64,000 nt of DNA, taken from assembly GCA_963854835.1 (NCBI GenBank), contig OY978525.1, forward strand, positions 116,697,018-116,761,017, in the 5' to 3' direction. Made by a program: the position numbers and the translations under genes. The DNA is from Megamerina dolium. Its lineage: Eukaryota; Arthropoda; Insecta; Diptera; Megamerinidae. Under the pieces are notes generated by a model. The model ran no database searches, was not told the origin of the DNA, and was given only the letters and a program-made list of their open reading frames with translations. This document shows positions 25,821 to 37,677 of the stretch, in pieces; the stretch's first letter is position 1, and each line of letters begins with the position of its first letter.

Positions 25821-27402
25821 GATAATTTTCTTGGAATATTTTAACCCTCTAACTACCATCCGTATAGGTCATTATAGGCTTTTTTTATATGTATTAGGGA
25901 TTTTTCGAATTGAGTTCAGCAATTATTTGAGTTCAACATTTCTTTCGATAGAATAAAATTAAATTATCGAAAATATTTAAATTGTTCATAATAAATTTCA
26001 TTAAAAAAAGAAATAAATTTCATTATTCTTACAATTTATGTGAAGAAATTGTACACAATATCAGCACCTCTTTGAAACACCCTAACTGTGCTAAATATTT
26101 TTACAACAATGAAGACCGTTTTTTTATTTATTTTTTCATTTGAACCTTTCTAAAGAAAACCACAAATGATTATACAATAACTTTACATATACAATTTATA
26201 ATATGGTCCTTAACAAATTGAATTCATATCATACCAGGTCAGCAATAAAGTGTTTTTTTTTTTTACAAAATGACTTTATCTATACGCAGATAGATGCTGG
26301 TCCTTACTAACGTATACTTAAAAAATTATGTGTATTTGTATTCCAGGGAGAATTATACATAATTGTAAACTCTACTGTGTATATATATATTTATAGATGA
26401 GTACATACTTATATGTTTTCATTAGAAAATTGTAGTAGAATAGAAAGTAGTAGCAACACTTTAGCACTTTCATTTTATCGTTGTCTAATTTTAGAAAACC
26501 TTTTTTTTTTTTCTCATTCTCCTTCTTTTTCAAAGTTCTAACCTATATTCTAGATACTCATTTTGTTGTTGCTTACCAGTTTAGTGTTTACTTGTTATTG
26601 TTACTTCTGGATGATAATGTGCTAGGTACCTTTCCTTTTAATGGACACTTTTATGTATGGGTATTATGTGGTTTTGACTGGTTGTTATCATCAGTATTTA
26701 GTAACAATTTGTTGTATACATACTCTTACGTACGTAAGAAGGCAAATGATGTTGTTCTCATTTTTAAGTTGCTACAATTTATTTTTTTCTTGTTCTCCAG
26801 AACTGTTATTTTTAGAGATAATGAGTATGTACGAGTATGTTCAGTGAATTGTTTGTGGAGAAATTTATTATGTTGCCATAGGCGCCATTAAGTTTCGAAA
26901 CGGATTACAAATAAAAAATGGGATTCATAGAGAAAGATGTCTCTTTTTCGTGAGTTTAAACCAACAAATTGAAAGCTGCATTACTATAATAAGCATTTTT
27001 TTTTTTTTTTTTTTTTTGTTAAGATAACTTTATGAACTATTTGAGAGCAATTTATGATTATACTTTGAATTGTGGAAGAAACTCGACAGCTTCTTTGTGG
27101 AAACTAATTGCCTCTTGGTTCAATAACGATTTTTTTTTTTTAAGCATTAATGACTTGAAAATATTCTTCAACTTTTGTTGAATAGTGATATTGATTGTAG
27201 ATGATGAAATTATGACGTAAATCAACAGCTCGTATAATTTTCTTCTTAATAAGATTAAATAAGTCGCATGCCATTACAATAACATATCAATAACATAGAA
27301 TTTTTAGCAATAGCTTCAACATCATCTGCAACATTTCTTGAAAATGATTTACTAAACTGTCACATTGCCTAACTACATTTAACTACTAACAACATTTTAT
27401 TT
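25821..27402. other. Intergenic sequence up to the assembly gap
   Basis: AT-rich with long T-runs (for example near 27000-27017). The 136-codon frame at 26481-26891 is Phe/Leu/Tyr-rich from T-runs, has no recognisable domain, and is not called. Confidence 0.5.
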
Positions 27403-27602
27403 NNNNNNNNNNNNNNNNNNNNNNNNNNNNNNNNNNNNNNNNNNNNNNNNNNNNNNNNNNNNNNNNNNNNNNNNNNNNNNNNNNNNNNNNNNNNNNNNNN
27501 NNNNNNNNNNNNNNNNNNNNNNNNNNNNNNNNNNNNNNNNNNNNNNNNNNNNNNNNNNNNNNNNNNNNNNNNNNNNNNNNNNNNNNNNNNNNNNNNNNNN
27601 NN
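27403..27602. other. Assembly gap, 200 N
   Basis: Exactly 200 unknown bases, which looks like a fixed-size placeholder; the true length cannot be read. It lies just before a repeat-rich block. Confidence 0.97.
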
Positions 27603-27679
27603 AAATTATTTAGCGGTTGTACGTGTCATTATTTTTTTCGCTAAAATATTGAAAATATGGGAAAAGAATATCTCAAAAA

Positions 27680-29130
27680 TGACATTACAATCGGCTGGAG
27701 CCGACCAAATTATACCCTACATATCCGCATATTCATCTTTTTCTTTTATCTCCACTACTTTGTATGCAAGCTACATTAAGAAGTAAGCGTCACTCACCAG
27801 TTTTTTGAGCCACGCGTACACCTGAAATATGATTGACTTTGACGAAGTATTACGTAAGTTATGGGGATTTTAAAGGGGAGAATTTAGAGGTGGTTTATGA
27901 GATTTTAAGATTTTCTCGATTTTGTATTTGAACCCTATTAAGATTATTTCCGACTACGATACTAATGTATGTATCAATTATGGTTGTCCTAGACAGAAGA
28001 TTGTCGAACTCACAGCTGTTTCAATTTAAAAGACATTAAGTCCTTTTGTATGGAAGCTACTCTAAACAGTGGGTGTGGCTGGTCCATTTTTTGTGAGCCT
28101 AGTTGCTCTTACAATACTAATCTATACCTTAAATCTGGTTGTTCTACGCTGAATAGTTTGTAAGTTATTGCTGATTTAACTTTTTTTAAATTTCTGCAAC
28201 TTTGTATGGGAGCTCCAAGAAACAGTGGGCTTGACACACAAATTTTTTGCCAGATTATTTCCAACTGCCATATTAATCTAAGTATTAATTACGGGTTTTC
28301 TAGATATACGATTACAGAAGTTACAGCGGTTTGAATTTAAAAGAAATTCAGTCATTTTGTATGGGGGCTACTATAAACAGTAGTCGTGGCACGTCCATTT
28401 CCTGTGAGTCTAGTTGCTCTTACAATAATAATCAATACCTTAAATATCGTTCTTCTACAGTAAATGGTTTATAAGTTATGGCGCTTAAAAATGTTTGTTT
28501 AATTCCCTCGACTTTGTATGGGAGCCCCAATAAGAAGTGGGCGTGGCACACTGATTTTTTGCCAGATTATTTCCGACTGTTATATTAATCTAAGTGTAAA
28601 TTATGGTTATTCTAGACAGAAGATTGTAGAAGTTACAGCTGTTTCAATTTAAAAGAAGTACAGACACTTTGTATGGAAGCTACAATAAAAAGTAGGCGTG
28701 GATCGCCCATTTTTGGAAAAATTATGTAGTTGTATATTATAACTCCACGTGCCAAATATTATTGTCCCAGATGGTATATTAAGTGAGTTATAACAAGTTT
28801 TGAAAATTCCGAGGTTAGTCGCTTTGAATGCTTGGTGTGGGCGTGGCTATTGACCGATCATGCCCAATATCAATCCCCTCCGTACCCTTGGATCATAAAT
28901 TACTTATGCCAAATTTCGTCAAAATAGCTCAATATTTGCTCAAGTTATCGTGCGAACCAGCCAGGTGACAGACAGACGGACGGACGAACGGACATTGTTA
29001 AATCGAAAATTTAAGTGACGTTGATCACGAATATATATATAATTTTCTATATCTCCGGAGATTCCTTCAAGTAGTTACAAACATCTGACCGAAATGAATA
29101 TACCTTGCATATTACATTATGCAGGGTATA
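27680..29130 (-). mobile_element. DINE-1-like (Helitron/Helentron-derived) element, copy A
   Basis: In element orientation (minus) it begins TATACCCTGC, then has the CTCCGGAGATATAG block, a (GTCC/GTCT)n tract, several roughly 300-bp internal repeats (each with TTGTATGGGAGC and GTGGGCGTGG), an inner complement of the terminal word, and a hairpin (TCGGCTGGAGCCGA on the plus strand) close to the 3' end. Sub-terminal inverted repeats, a GTCC microsatellite and a 3' hairpin match the DINE-1/INE-1 plan known from Drosophila. No coding capacity. It has more mismatches than copies B and C. Confidence 0.8.
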
Positions 29131-29327
29131 AAGATGCTAAAATTTGCTTCAAAAACATATAAATAAGGCAAAATTATGTAAAATTCTACAACAATTCTAC
29201 TACAATACTGACAAAATATTATTTTTATAATGTTGATAATATATGGCGGCAAAGACATGCATGCAGTATGAAGTCAATCGGTTGTCAAACCAACCACCTA
29301 AGCTAAACGAAATGAAAAAAAAAAAAA

Positions 29328-30906
29328 TCTCCTTACAGTCGGCTGGGGCCGACCAAACTATACCCTGCATATGTAGATTTATATATAAAAAGTTTACTCG
29401 AATATCCAACTTTTCTTTTATTTCCACTTTTCGAGAAACAATTTTTGCATATACTACTAATTTACACCCGAAATATGGTTGACTTTGACGAAGTAAAAGG
29501 ATTTTAAGATAATTCCGAGGCTTAGTATGGGAGCTATATAAAAAGTGGGCGTGGCTTACCACTTTCTAGTAAATCCAATTAATTTTTCAATGTTAATCCA
29601 CACCTTAAATTTGGTGTCCTACGTTGAATAGTTTCTAAGTTATGGTGGTTAACATTTTTGTTTAATTTCCTCAACTTTGTATGGGAGCCCCAATAAGAAG
29701 TGGGCGTGGTACGCTGATTTTTCGCCAGATTATTTCCGACTACGATATTAATTTAAGTGTCAATTATGGTTATTGTAGACATAAGATTGCCTAAGTTACA
29801 GCTGTTTCAATTTAAAATTTGTATGGGGGCTACGATAAACACTGGGCGTGGTGCGCCCATTTTCTGTGAGCCTAGTTGCTCGTACAATACTAATCCATAC
29901 CCTAAGTCTCGTTGTCCTAGGCTAAATGGTTTGTAAGCTATGGAGCTTAAAATTTTAGTTTAAATCACTCGACTTTGTATGGGAGACCCATGAAGGAGTG
30001 CGCGTGGCGCACTGATTTTCTGCCAGATTTTTGCCGACTACGATATTAATTTAAGTGTCAATTATGGTTATTCTAGACAGAAGATTGCCGAAGTTACAGC
30101 TGTTTCAATTTAAAATTTGTATGGGGGCTACGATAAACACTGGGCGTGGTGCGCCCATTTTTTGTGAGCCTAGTTGCTCGTACAATACTAATCCACACCT
30201 TAAATCTCGTTATTCTACGCTGAATAGTTTGCAAGTTATAACCGGTAACATTTTTTTTAATTTCCGCAACTTTGTATGGGGGACCCAAAAAGGAGTGGGC
30301 GTGGCGTGGGTGATTTTCTGCCATATTATTTCTGACTGCCGTGTTAATCTAAGTGTCAATTATGGTTATTCTAGACAGAAGGTTGCCGAAGTTACAGCAG
30401 TTTCAATTTAAAAGAAGTACAGACACTTTGTATGGGAGCTACGCTAAAAAGTAGGCGTGTCTAACCCGTTTTTGGCGAGATTATATAGTATTATAATATA
30501 ACTCTATGTGCCAAATATTGTTGTCCCAAGTGGTATATTATGTGAGTTATGGCAAGTTAAAGATTTTGAAAATTCCGAGGTTAGTCGCTTTGAATGCTTG
30601 GTGTGGGCGTGGTTATTGACCGATCATGCCCAATATCAATCCCCTCCGTACCCTTGGATCATAGATTACTTATGCCAAATTTCATCGAAATAGCTCAATA
30701 TTTACTCAAGTTATCGTGCGAACCAGCCAGGTGACAGACAGACGGACGGACGGACGGACGGACGGACGGACATCGTTAAATCGAAAATTTAATCGACGCT
30801 GATCACGAATATATATCTATGTCTATATCTCCGGAGATTCCTTCAAGTGGACACAAACATCTGACCGAAATGAATATACCATGCATATTGCATTATGCAG
30901 GGTATA
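29328..30906 (-). mobile_element. DINE-1-like element, copy B
   Basis: Same architecture as copy A and arranged in direct orientation, about 200 bp away. The 3' hairpin GTCGGCTGGGGCCGAC lies near 29338-29353, a (GACG)n tract near 30744-30770, and the terminal GGGTATA at about 30906. Its sequence is almost the same by eye as the copy inside the neprilysin gene at 46366-47870, including long shared runs in the central repeats, so the two moved recently from a close source. The 118-codon frame at 30055-30411 is a by-product of the repeats. Confidence 0.83.
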
Positions 30907-31071
30907 ATAAGAGAAATAAAATCTTGAAAAAATGCCAATGACATGAACACGTACATGTATTTTACCGCTACTGGTTGAGTACCTAAAAAACTAGAAGAAT
31001 ACTAAGTACATATTCTATAGTTACGATACTACGAGCAGACTTACTTACGAGTAATCTGACAATAGACAATA

Positions 31072-32090
31072 CAGGGCTAGACGATTGAATGCTGCTACCT
31101 ATTCAATCGACCATATCATATTTGTGTGAAATTAATTTTTATTGATTCAAATTACAAAAATTGTGAAAATAAACAAAATTTCAAAATCCATTCACTCTAG
31201 TTCGATGTGGCCACTATTTGTCTTGACTATGGCCTTCAAATGGTTAAAAAATGAGTTGCATGATCACACGAATGTGATCTTCCGGTATATTTCCGAACAA
31301 CGGCTTTCTTCAGTGCATCCATACTGGTAAATTTTTTAGTGATCACCTTCCCTTCCGAAAAGGCATTGCATCTGGCGAATTCGAAGCCATTGTGTGGACG
31401 AAAGGAAATGTGGAACATGATTTTTTAACCATTTTTGGTTCACACGAGCTTTATGAGATGGTGCCGTCTCTTGTTGGAACGTCCATGGTCTATGACCGAA
31501 ATGTTTGCGTGCCCACAGCTCTAAAGCAACTTCCAAAATATTTTCCCGATAATAAGGCGCTTTGAATTTGACACCAGGCACGTTGAAAACGATTGGAGAG
31601 CGTCCATCGGAGGTCACAGCTGCCCATACCATTACTTGAGATGGAAAATTACTTCAGGTGGACATTCGTAGTCACAAATTTTCGGAAGTGCAGAGGACAC
31701 AATGTTTAGAAATTCGCCACGTTCATACAAGCGTAACAACTCCTTTGCTCTTTTGAGTCTAACCTTTTATTGCTTTGGCGTAAGATCGTGTGCCTTTTGG
31801 AACTTGTAAGGCTTTACCTTGAGCTAATTTTGGACGACGGATACGTCGGATGCTTCGCTGGAATATTTTCAGTTCTTTGGCCATTTGATTTCCACTACGA
31901 TGTGGATTTCGTTCAGATCGAACCTTCACCGTAGGGTTTGGTAATGCTTCCTGTATTGTTGTAACGATTTATGGTACGATTTGTAAACAATATAAACAGC
32001 TGTTATTGGTATGAATTTCACGTAGTTGGCAATATCGGTTTGACAGATATACCTGTGTGTAGTTGGTAACACTTCAATCGCCTAACCCTG
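31072..32090 (-). mobile_element. DD37D (maT-like) transposon, degenerate
   Basis: The TIRs CAGGGCTAGACGATTGAA and CAGGGTTAGGCGATTGAA are flanked by TA (31070-31071, 32091-32092). On the minus strand an HTH region (RNPHRSGNQMAKELKI, QRSIRRI) is followed, after an eroded first-Asp segment, by MVWAAVTSDGRSPIVF, YYRENILEVALELWA and WTFQQETAPSHKARVNQKWL. The second catalytic Asp has become Glu (QQET). The expected third Asp, in a SPDLNPMDYSLW-type word, is scrambled by small indels. The family assignment rests on the HKARVNQ-W-K-VP wording and the usual 37-residue spacing in relatives. Confidence 0.85.
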
Positions 32091-32381
32091 TACATAACAT
32101 ACATACTTATCTGTACAAATAAGTGACTGTGGTCGTTGTTGACAGTGACAATGGATGACAATGTCGCTGTTGCTGTTGATGATGCTGGCTGCTAGAACCA
32201 AAGTATTAAAGTGTATTCTATTGCAATTTAGTGTACCACCAAGTGCAAGTGCAACATAGTGGTCATAAACATAATCATAATAATAACAATTGTTTGGACA
32301 TTAAGAAGAATAAGTAGAAAAACTAATGCAGAAATATACTTAAAGTTTTGATATTAAAAAAATCACTACGTAGAAAAGCAT

Positions 32382-32840
32382 GGGTTGCTACCAGGCCAGT
32401 CATCAACATCAGTTGCAAAATCGAATATTCATGCAAAGAGGGTGTTACTCTGTGTCTGCTGGAATTGGAAGGGAATCATTTACTACGAGCTTCCTGAACC
32501 TAGTCAAACGTTTACAGCTGAAGGTTATTATCAACAAATGATCACATCAAGTGACGCTCTGGAGGAGATAAGACAATTTACTGGCCAAGGAAGTCGAAAA
32601 GTAATATTATTGCATCACAACGCTAGTCCACATACACCACAATCAACTCAGGAACTCATCTTCTCCTTAGGCTGGAAAATTCTCCAGCATACGGCTTATT
32701 TTCCAGGCTTCGCTTCTTCCGACTACCACTTATTCAGAGAAATGCGACCATATTTAGCTAACCAGCGATTTAGCAAGGGGATCCATCATCATCAAAACAT
32801 ACAGTATAAACCAGAACATGATAGTACTGCTCCTTAAATA
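32382..32840 (+). mobile_element. Mariner transposase remnant (middle and C-terminal parts)
   Basis: A 150-codon open stretch reads AKRVLLCVCWNWKGIIYYEL, then LLHHNASPHTPQSTQELIFS and YFPGFASSDYHLFREMRPYL. The second catalytic Asp is Asn (HHNAS for HHDNA-type), while the third Asp (SSDYHLF) remains. No first-Asp region and no TIR are found. The closest relative here is the element at 37678-38713, which shares STQELIFSLG and FTGQ. Confidence 0.85.
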
Positions 32841-32879
32841 AAGAAGGGGCCGGAGCTCAACGTTAAAATACTCGAAGAA

Positions 32880-33400
32880 GTATACACGATTGACAGATAT
32901 GACCACTTTAACATCATACGTGAATACCGGAATCGAAGGATTGCAATCCTAACAGACAGCCAGGCAACCAAAGCAACCAGGTAAAATCAAAACTGGTATT
33001 GCGTGGTCTTGACAAGCTGAATCAACTTGGTGAATGTAATCAGGCGTTGATTAATTGTGTTCCGGTACACATTGCAGTTGGAGGGTGCCTTCGTAGGCCC
33101 TGAAGCCTTCTGTGGTCTGTGTAAGGGAGCCTTGTCCATACTCCGTAAGAAGAAAGAAGAATCAGAAAGAAAATCATACTGGGAAAACCTAACAGGTTTC
33201 TCTCATTCCAAGTCACTTTTACATACAACTTAAAACGATATGAGGAATAGTCAGGAATACTCACAGGACACTGTAGATTGAATTATCGCCTAGCGGAACG
33301 GGAAATCTTTTTGGATGAAACTTGCCGACACTGTAGGGACGAGGATGAAATTACGAAACATATGTTGGGAAAGTGTCCAGCACTATTTTTTCATACCCGA
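32880..33400 (+). mobile_element. Non-LTR retrotransposon fragment: RNase H and C terminus
   Basis: The plus strand reads AILTDSQATKA (RNase H), LRGLDKLNQLGE, CNQALINCVPVHIA, then NLTGFSHSKSLLHTT and ILTGHCRLNYRLAEREIFLD followed by CRHCRDEDEITKHMLGKCPA, a CCHC-like tail typical of LINE ORF2 ends. Stops and frame shifts are present. It fits the same family as the minus-strand copy at 16290-17290. Confidence 0.85.
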
Positions 33401-33633
33401 AAATCTGTTGAAATCAAATAAGATAGGCTCTATGTTAAACTATCCCTATGGATGCTGGACTTAGACATTTAAAATTTAACTGAATTTTAATAACCAAACT
33501 GAATTTGAACTTTTATTGAAAATATTATCCTGCACAAAATGAGTTAAACTCGTTTATTGTGTTGTTTTTGATTTATTATTAATAATTTCAGTCGTGTATA
33601 TGTCACAAATTTCACAAACACTTTTTTAGCATA

Positions 33634-35696
33634 TCAAACGTTATGCCATATTTGACATTTTTTATCAGGATTAATAGGACTACCCAAAGGGCATTCATAA
33701 GCTTGACTGAATTTGTCATAATTGGACAAAGTATTAAAAGCGCGTCTACGATACGTTGGATAAACCTTGTCTATATAAAGTGACTCATTAACATTAGCAC
33801 AGTGAAATTGTGCATAATTAAGAAAAAATAAACGTTCCGATGAAATTGGTATTCCATTAACTATATTGTTTGCTGCATCATCTCCATTTGATTTGTTTCC
33901 AAAGTAGTAGGTTTCAAAGGCTAAAATCAATCCACTAAAATCGCTTATTATCTCTCCGGTTTGAATGGGATCTTTCCAGTCTATGCAATCCAAATACATA
34001 TTATAGCGTTCACTTTCTGGCAGAATACTAAATCTATGTCCCGACTTATCTATAGTAATGCCATTTTTATCAAATCCATGTATGATTTCGTGCCCTAAAA
34101 TGCTGCCCAATAGACTGTATTTGAATATAGCATGGAAATTTGGATGATACCATGGTGGCGCCAACGTAGTTAGTGGTACTATAACTGTGTTAGATTTATC
34201 TATATAAAATAGTGTATATCCCTTATAATTTCCAATATCGCGCATATAAAAATACGACTCATTTCTTGGTAATTTCATATTTAAACGATCGTGTCTCATT
34301 TGCGTATCAAAGGCCATCGCTCTCAAATAGTTCTCATAGTACAATTTAGATGTTAGATTTAAGCCTTTGTATAATTCTTCGATTTTCTACGCAGTTGAGG
34401 GCTTTCGTAAATTTCCCATGTTTAAGAACAAGCTATCGACTTTGTCAAGCATCATTTGCAAAATATCACTGGAAAATTTATTTGAATTTTGTTTGATTAC
34501 CCATTTGAAATTGGTCATTATATCCTTAAACATGTTTTGAATATTTTCTTCATCATGGACCCGAAGCGGGTTAAATTCACCGAAAAGCCAGTTCATCGAT
34601 AACTGTAACATTTCCATTGTATTCCATGGACAATATTGATCTTTGGTAGAATACAGTCCCAATTCTGTATGCGATTCCAAGTGCATAATGTACGATAACA
34701 TTAGATAACGACACACAAACTCTGCTTCATAATTATCATTTAAGTGATTAAATATAGCATTCAAATATGGCCAGTTTGCTATTAGTATTGTAATATTATG
34801 GTCGTAGGCTTCTCCTAAAACAGCATTCAAGTATGAATTCATGGTTGTAAGATATTCATCATTGTTGTTGATATCGTGAAGCGTTTTCAATTCGATTTCG
34901 AATGATGTAAATCTTTTCCAAAGGTTTTGAATTTCATTTTGGTTTTTAATGCCAAAATAATTCATTATATTGCTAATATATATTTCAGATTTTTCTTGAA
35001 ATAAATTAAATTTGGTTGGCGGAATTATAACTATAGCCGAATCAATGTGAATCAATTTGTACAACAATTTCTTTTAGAAATACATCATTCAATCCATATT
35101 TCCTTAGTATTCCTAACATTTGTTGCCATTTAAAGGATGTTTGATTACTCGAAATGTTCGACTCAGTTTTCTCAGGCGATTTATTTTCATTCCTCTCTAA
35201 TGGTGGTTTTTCCCTCTCCTCTGGTGAATCCATTTCGAATAGAGCGAAAAACTGTTTCTCTTCAGTCGACTCCTCTGATGAATCCATATCTTTTCGAGGT
35301 AATATGTACAGTGGGAAAACGTACATTTTCATGCTGATGTAGCCAATGCAGAATTTGTATTGGATCCAACTGTTTAGAGGATAGACACGATTTATAATAT
35401 TCCAATGTATTTTCAACGAAATGATATTTTGATGGAAGTGTACTATTTTCTAAATTCCCCAAAATTTCATTGAACCTAAGCATGTAGTCCAACATTATTA
35501 GTAAAGGGCTTTCGTTTAAAGAAACGTCATGAACTTGACCGTAATTACCACAAGCATACTCATAAAAATCAACACACGGATCAGCGCTTGTATTCATATG
35601 ACTTTCAATTAATTTCAAATGTTCAATATTCACATCATTGCCATCAATTGTATATATTATTAATGTGAACATTAATACAATTACAATAATATTCAT
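33634..35696 (-). pseudogene. Neprilysin-like M13 metallopeptidase pseudogene (cluster copy 1)
   Basis: This copy would encode a secreted M13 zinc endopeptidase. The start (35696) gives a signal peptide (MNIIVIVLMFTLIIYTIDG) and the family word DPCVDFYEYACGNY. Three lesions break it: a frameshift near 35300 after HENVRFPTV, a second near 35050 after KEIVVQ, and an in-frame TAG at 34387-34389 where the paralogues have Ala or Glu (STA-stop-KIEELY). Downstream it still has GHEIIHGFD and GEIISD, with CPLGSPINPDKKCQIW at the C terminus. The position equivalent to neprilysin His711 is Tyr (VYPTYRRR; paralogues have HP). It is intronless and collinear with the intact copy at 38754-40808. An AATAAA complement lies at 33572-33577, about 57 bp past the stop. 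Lesions could be checked against RNA reads, but three independent breaks make function unlikely. Confidence 0.92.
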
Positions 35697-35860
35697 GACT
35701 TTTTTGTTTTAGATTTATTTCAACTTAGCACTCGTCAGTTTCAGCAAAGACTGATTTTTGTCTGAAAGCAAGTGAACAAATTTTGAAGCTTATCGCTGTC
35801 ACGAACCGATGCTAAAGTGCTAACAGATTGAGTCTAAATTTTAGGCTATATTTACTTTTT
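35697..35860 (-). promoter_or_regulatory. Upstream region conserved with cluster copy 2
   Basis: A block at 35791-35822 (TATCGCTGTCACGAACCGAT then GCTAAAGTGCTA) matches 40918-40950 upstream of copy 2. Nearer the ATG, both have an AGTCTTT word (TCAGTCTTT here, an insect initiator-like match). The shared distance and order suggest a promoter duplicated with the gene; the transcription start itself is inference. Confidence 0.5.
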
Positions 35861-36096
35861 TGATTATTTTACTGAGGATGGCATTGGCATCGTATCAAGT
35901 TCAAATATTACGTAAAATGTATATATGTATGTACATTAGAGTGGTAACTTGATGAAGAATTGTGTACGACTTCGCTATATGGCCAAAAATTATATAAAAT
36001 AGGGACTAATTAGTTAAGTTCTTTTTATTCATTCTTATTATTATTCATTTTTATTATTCTTCTGATGATCTGATATTCTGACGGTTCGCTAACGTA

Positions 36097-37287
36097 CTGG
36101 GTGATATTTTAAGAGCCCTCGAATTTGATTTTAAAAAATTTAGAGAAATGTGTGAAATCTTTATTTGAGTCGATAGAACGATCTATATATTTCAATGTTT
36201 AAAGATGAATTCATGTACGATGAATGCTGACCGCGGCTGCTCCTCAAATGGTTCTTACGCTGGGTCCAATTTGGCATACTCTCTCCAAGATATCGGCCGG
36301 TATCATACTGATAAATTCTTCAAAATTGGCTTCCCGTGGCGGGCTTGTCACTATAGGCATGAGCCTTAACACAGCCCCACAAAAAATACTGGCCCCAAAC
36401 GTGAAATAAACTGTTCACCGAACTTGCCTCTCAATTGGGCCATTGTTTCGCGTGCTGTGTGGCATCTGGCACCGTCTTGTTGAAACCACATGTCAGCCAA
36501 GTCCAGCTCTTCCATTTTGGGCAAAAAAAAAGTTTTAATCATCACACGGTAGCGTTTGCCATTCACAGTAATGTTCCTGCCTTCGATGTCTTTGAAAAAG
36601 TACGGCCGAATGATGCCACAGGCTCATAATCCACACCAAACAGTACATTTTTCGGGATGCATTGGCAGTTCTTGCAATGATTCTGGCTGCTCTTCACACC
36701 AAATACGGCAATTTTGATTGCTCACGTATCCATTCAACCAGAAATGAACTTCGTCGCTGAACACAATTGTCCGATAAAATGGGGATCTTCATTCACCCAA
36801 AGTTAGCCGTTGTGGTAGGTCGTGTGGCTTCAATTCTTACTCCAGCTGTATTTTAAAAGGTTTTACACCCAAATCCTGCCACAAAATTTTCCACGTAGTA
36901 GATTAACAGAGGCCCAATTACTGCGAACGGCGCCGAATCGATAATTCACGGTCATCAACAAAACTCGCGGATACAGCTGCCATATTTTCCTCTGTCCACA
37001 CTCTACGTATGCGTGTTGGTGGTTTAATGTCCAATAATGTAAATTTGGTGCAAGTAATTTAGTCACAAGATTCCGAATAGCCGCCTCAGAAGGTCGATGC
37101 ACTTTCTTAACCGAGAATGAATTTTGATATTAAAATTCAATAATCTGCAAGCATTGTTCGTTTGAAAGTCGATTCATGGTTAAATTGTAGACCAAACTGA
37201 ACATGTTTGACAGTAACATGCTACACGAAAAGAGCTGAACTGATAAAACCAGTGTTGCCAAAAAGAAAGTTGCTAAAAAGCATCCTG
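36097..37287 (-). mobile_element. DD41D (rosa-type) transposon, degenerate
   Basis: The left end is CTGGGTGATATTTTAAGAGC and the right end complements to CAGGATGCTTTTTAGCAAC, with TA at 36095-36096 and 37288-37289. Minus-strand pieces include RPSEAAIRNLVTK near the N terminus, NITVNGKRYRVMIKTFFLPK, and MWFQQDGARCHTARETM (second Asp) with GKFGEQFISRLGP following. The reading then jumps from GP straight to FFVGL, removing the segment that should carry the third Asp. At 1191 bp it is otherwise near full length. It lies between neprilysin copies 1 and 2. Confidence 0.9.
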
Positions 37288-37604
37288 TATTTATAGTTGC
37301 TTTTTTTTAACACCTTGTTTTATATATTGCTTTAAAAGTTACCTGTCCAAGTTATCTCGAGTTAATCTTTGACAATTTGATTACATTCGCAAAACAATAA
37401 ATTGTGGCCCAAGGCAAGCCTTATATTTCAGGACTCTAAAATTGTATGTTATTTGCAATTCTAAGTATAAGTTAAAAGTACACATGGATACTGGATTAAT
37501 TTATAGTAATCGTATTTAGAAAAGAAATGTATTGAAGAACCGATTTATTGAAAAATTTATAAATTTTTATCAAATCTTGCTAGAGCTAAAACTATCAACA
37601 ACGA

Positions 37605-37667
37605 TAATGCAGCAAATTGGAGCTGAGTATTAACCCAGCAAAAATCACAATTGTTCCATTCACTTGG
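37605..37667 (+). mobile_element. LINE reverse-transcriptase scrap
   Basis: About 60 bp reads CSKLELSINPAKITIVPFTW, matching the thumb-side RT word GLNINPAKTAIVPFT of the LINE at 16290-17290. It ends at the left edge of the mariner at 37678. Confidence 0.7.
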
Positions 37668-37677
37668 TAAAGTAATA

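Noticed and set aside
26481..26891. 136-codon open frame rich in Phe and Leu
   Set aside because: Starts in a T-run, hydrophobic by composition only, and an overlapping second frame is equally open.
28980..29000. CRISPR-like or satellite reading of the GACG tracts
   Set aside because: They are short microsatellites at a fixed position within DINE-1-like elements.
30055..30411. 118-codon open frame
   Set aside because: Lies wholly inside DINE-1-like internal repeats; its protein repeats itself with the DNA repeat unit.
33420..33633. A further exon of neprilysin copy 1
   Set aside because: The C-terminal CQIWHNV and stop are already present at 33634, and no splice site follows.
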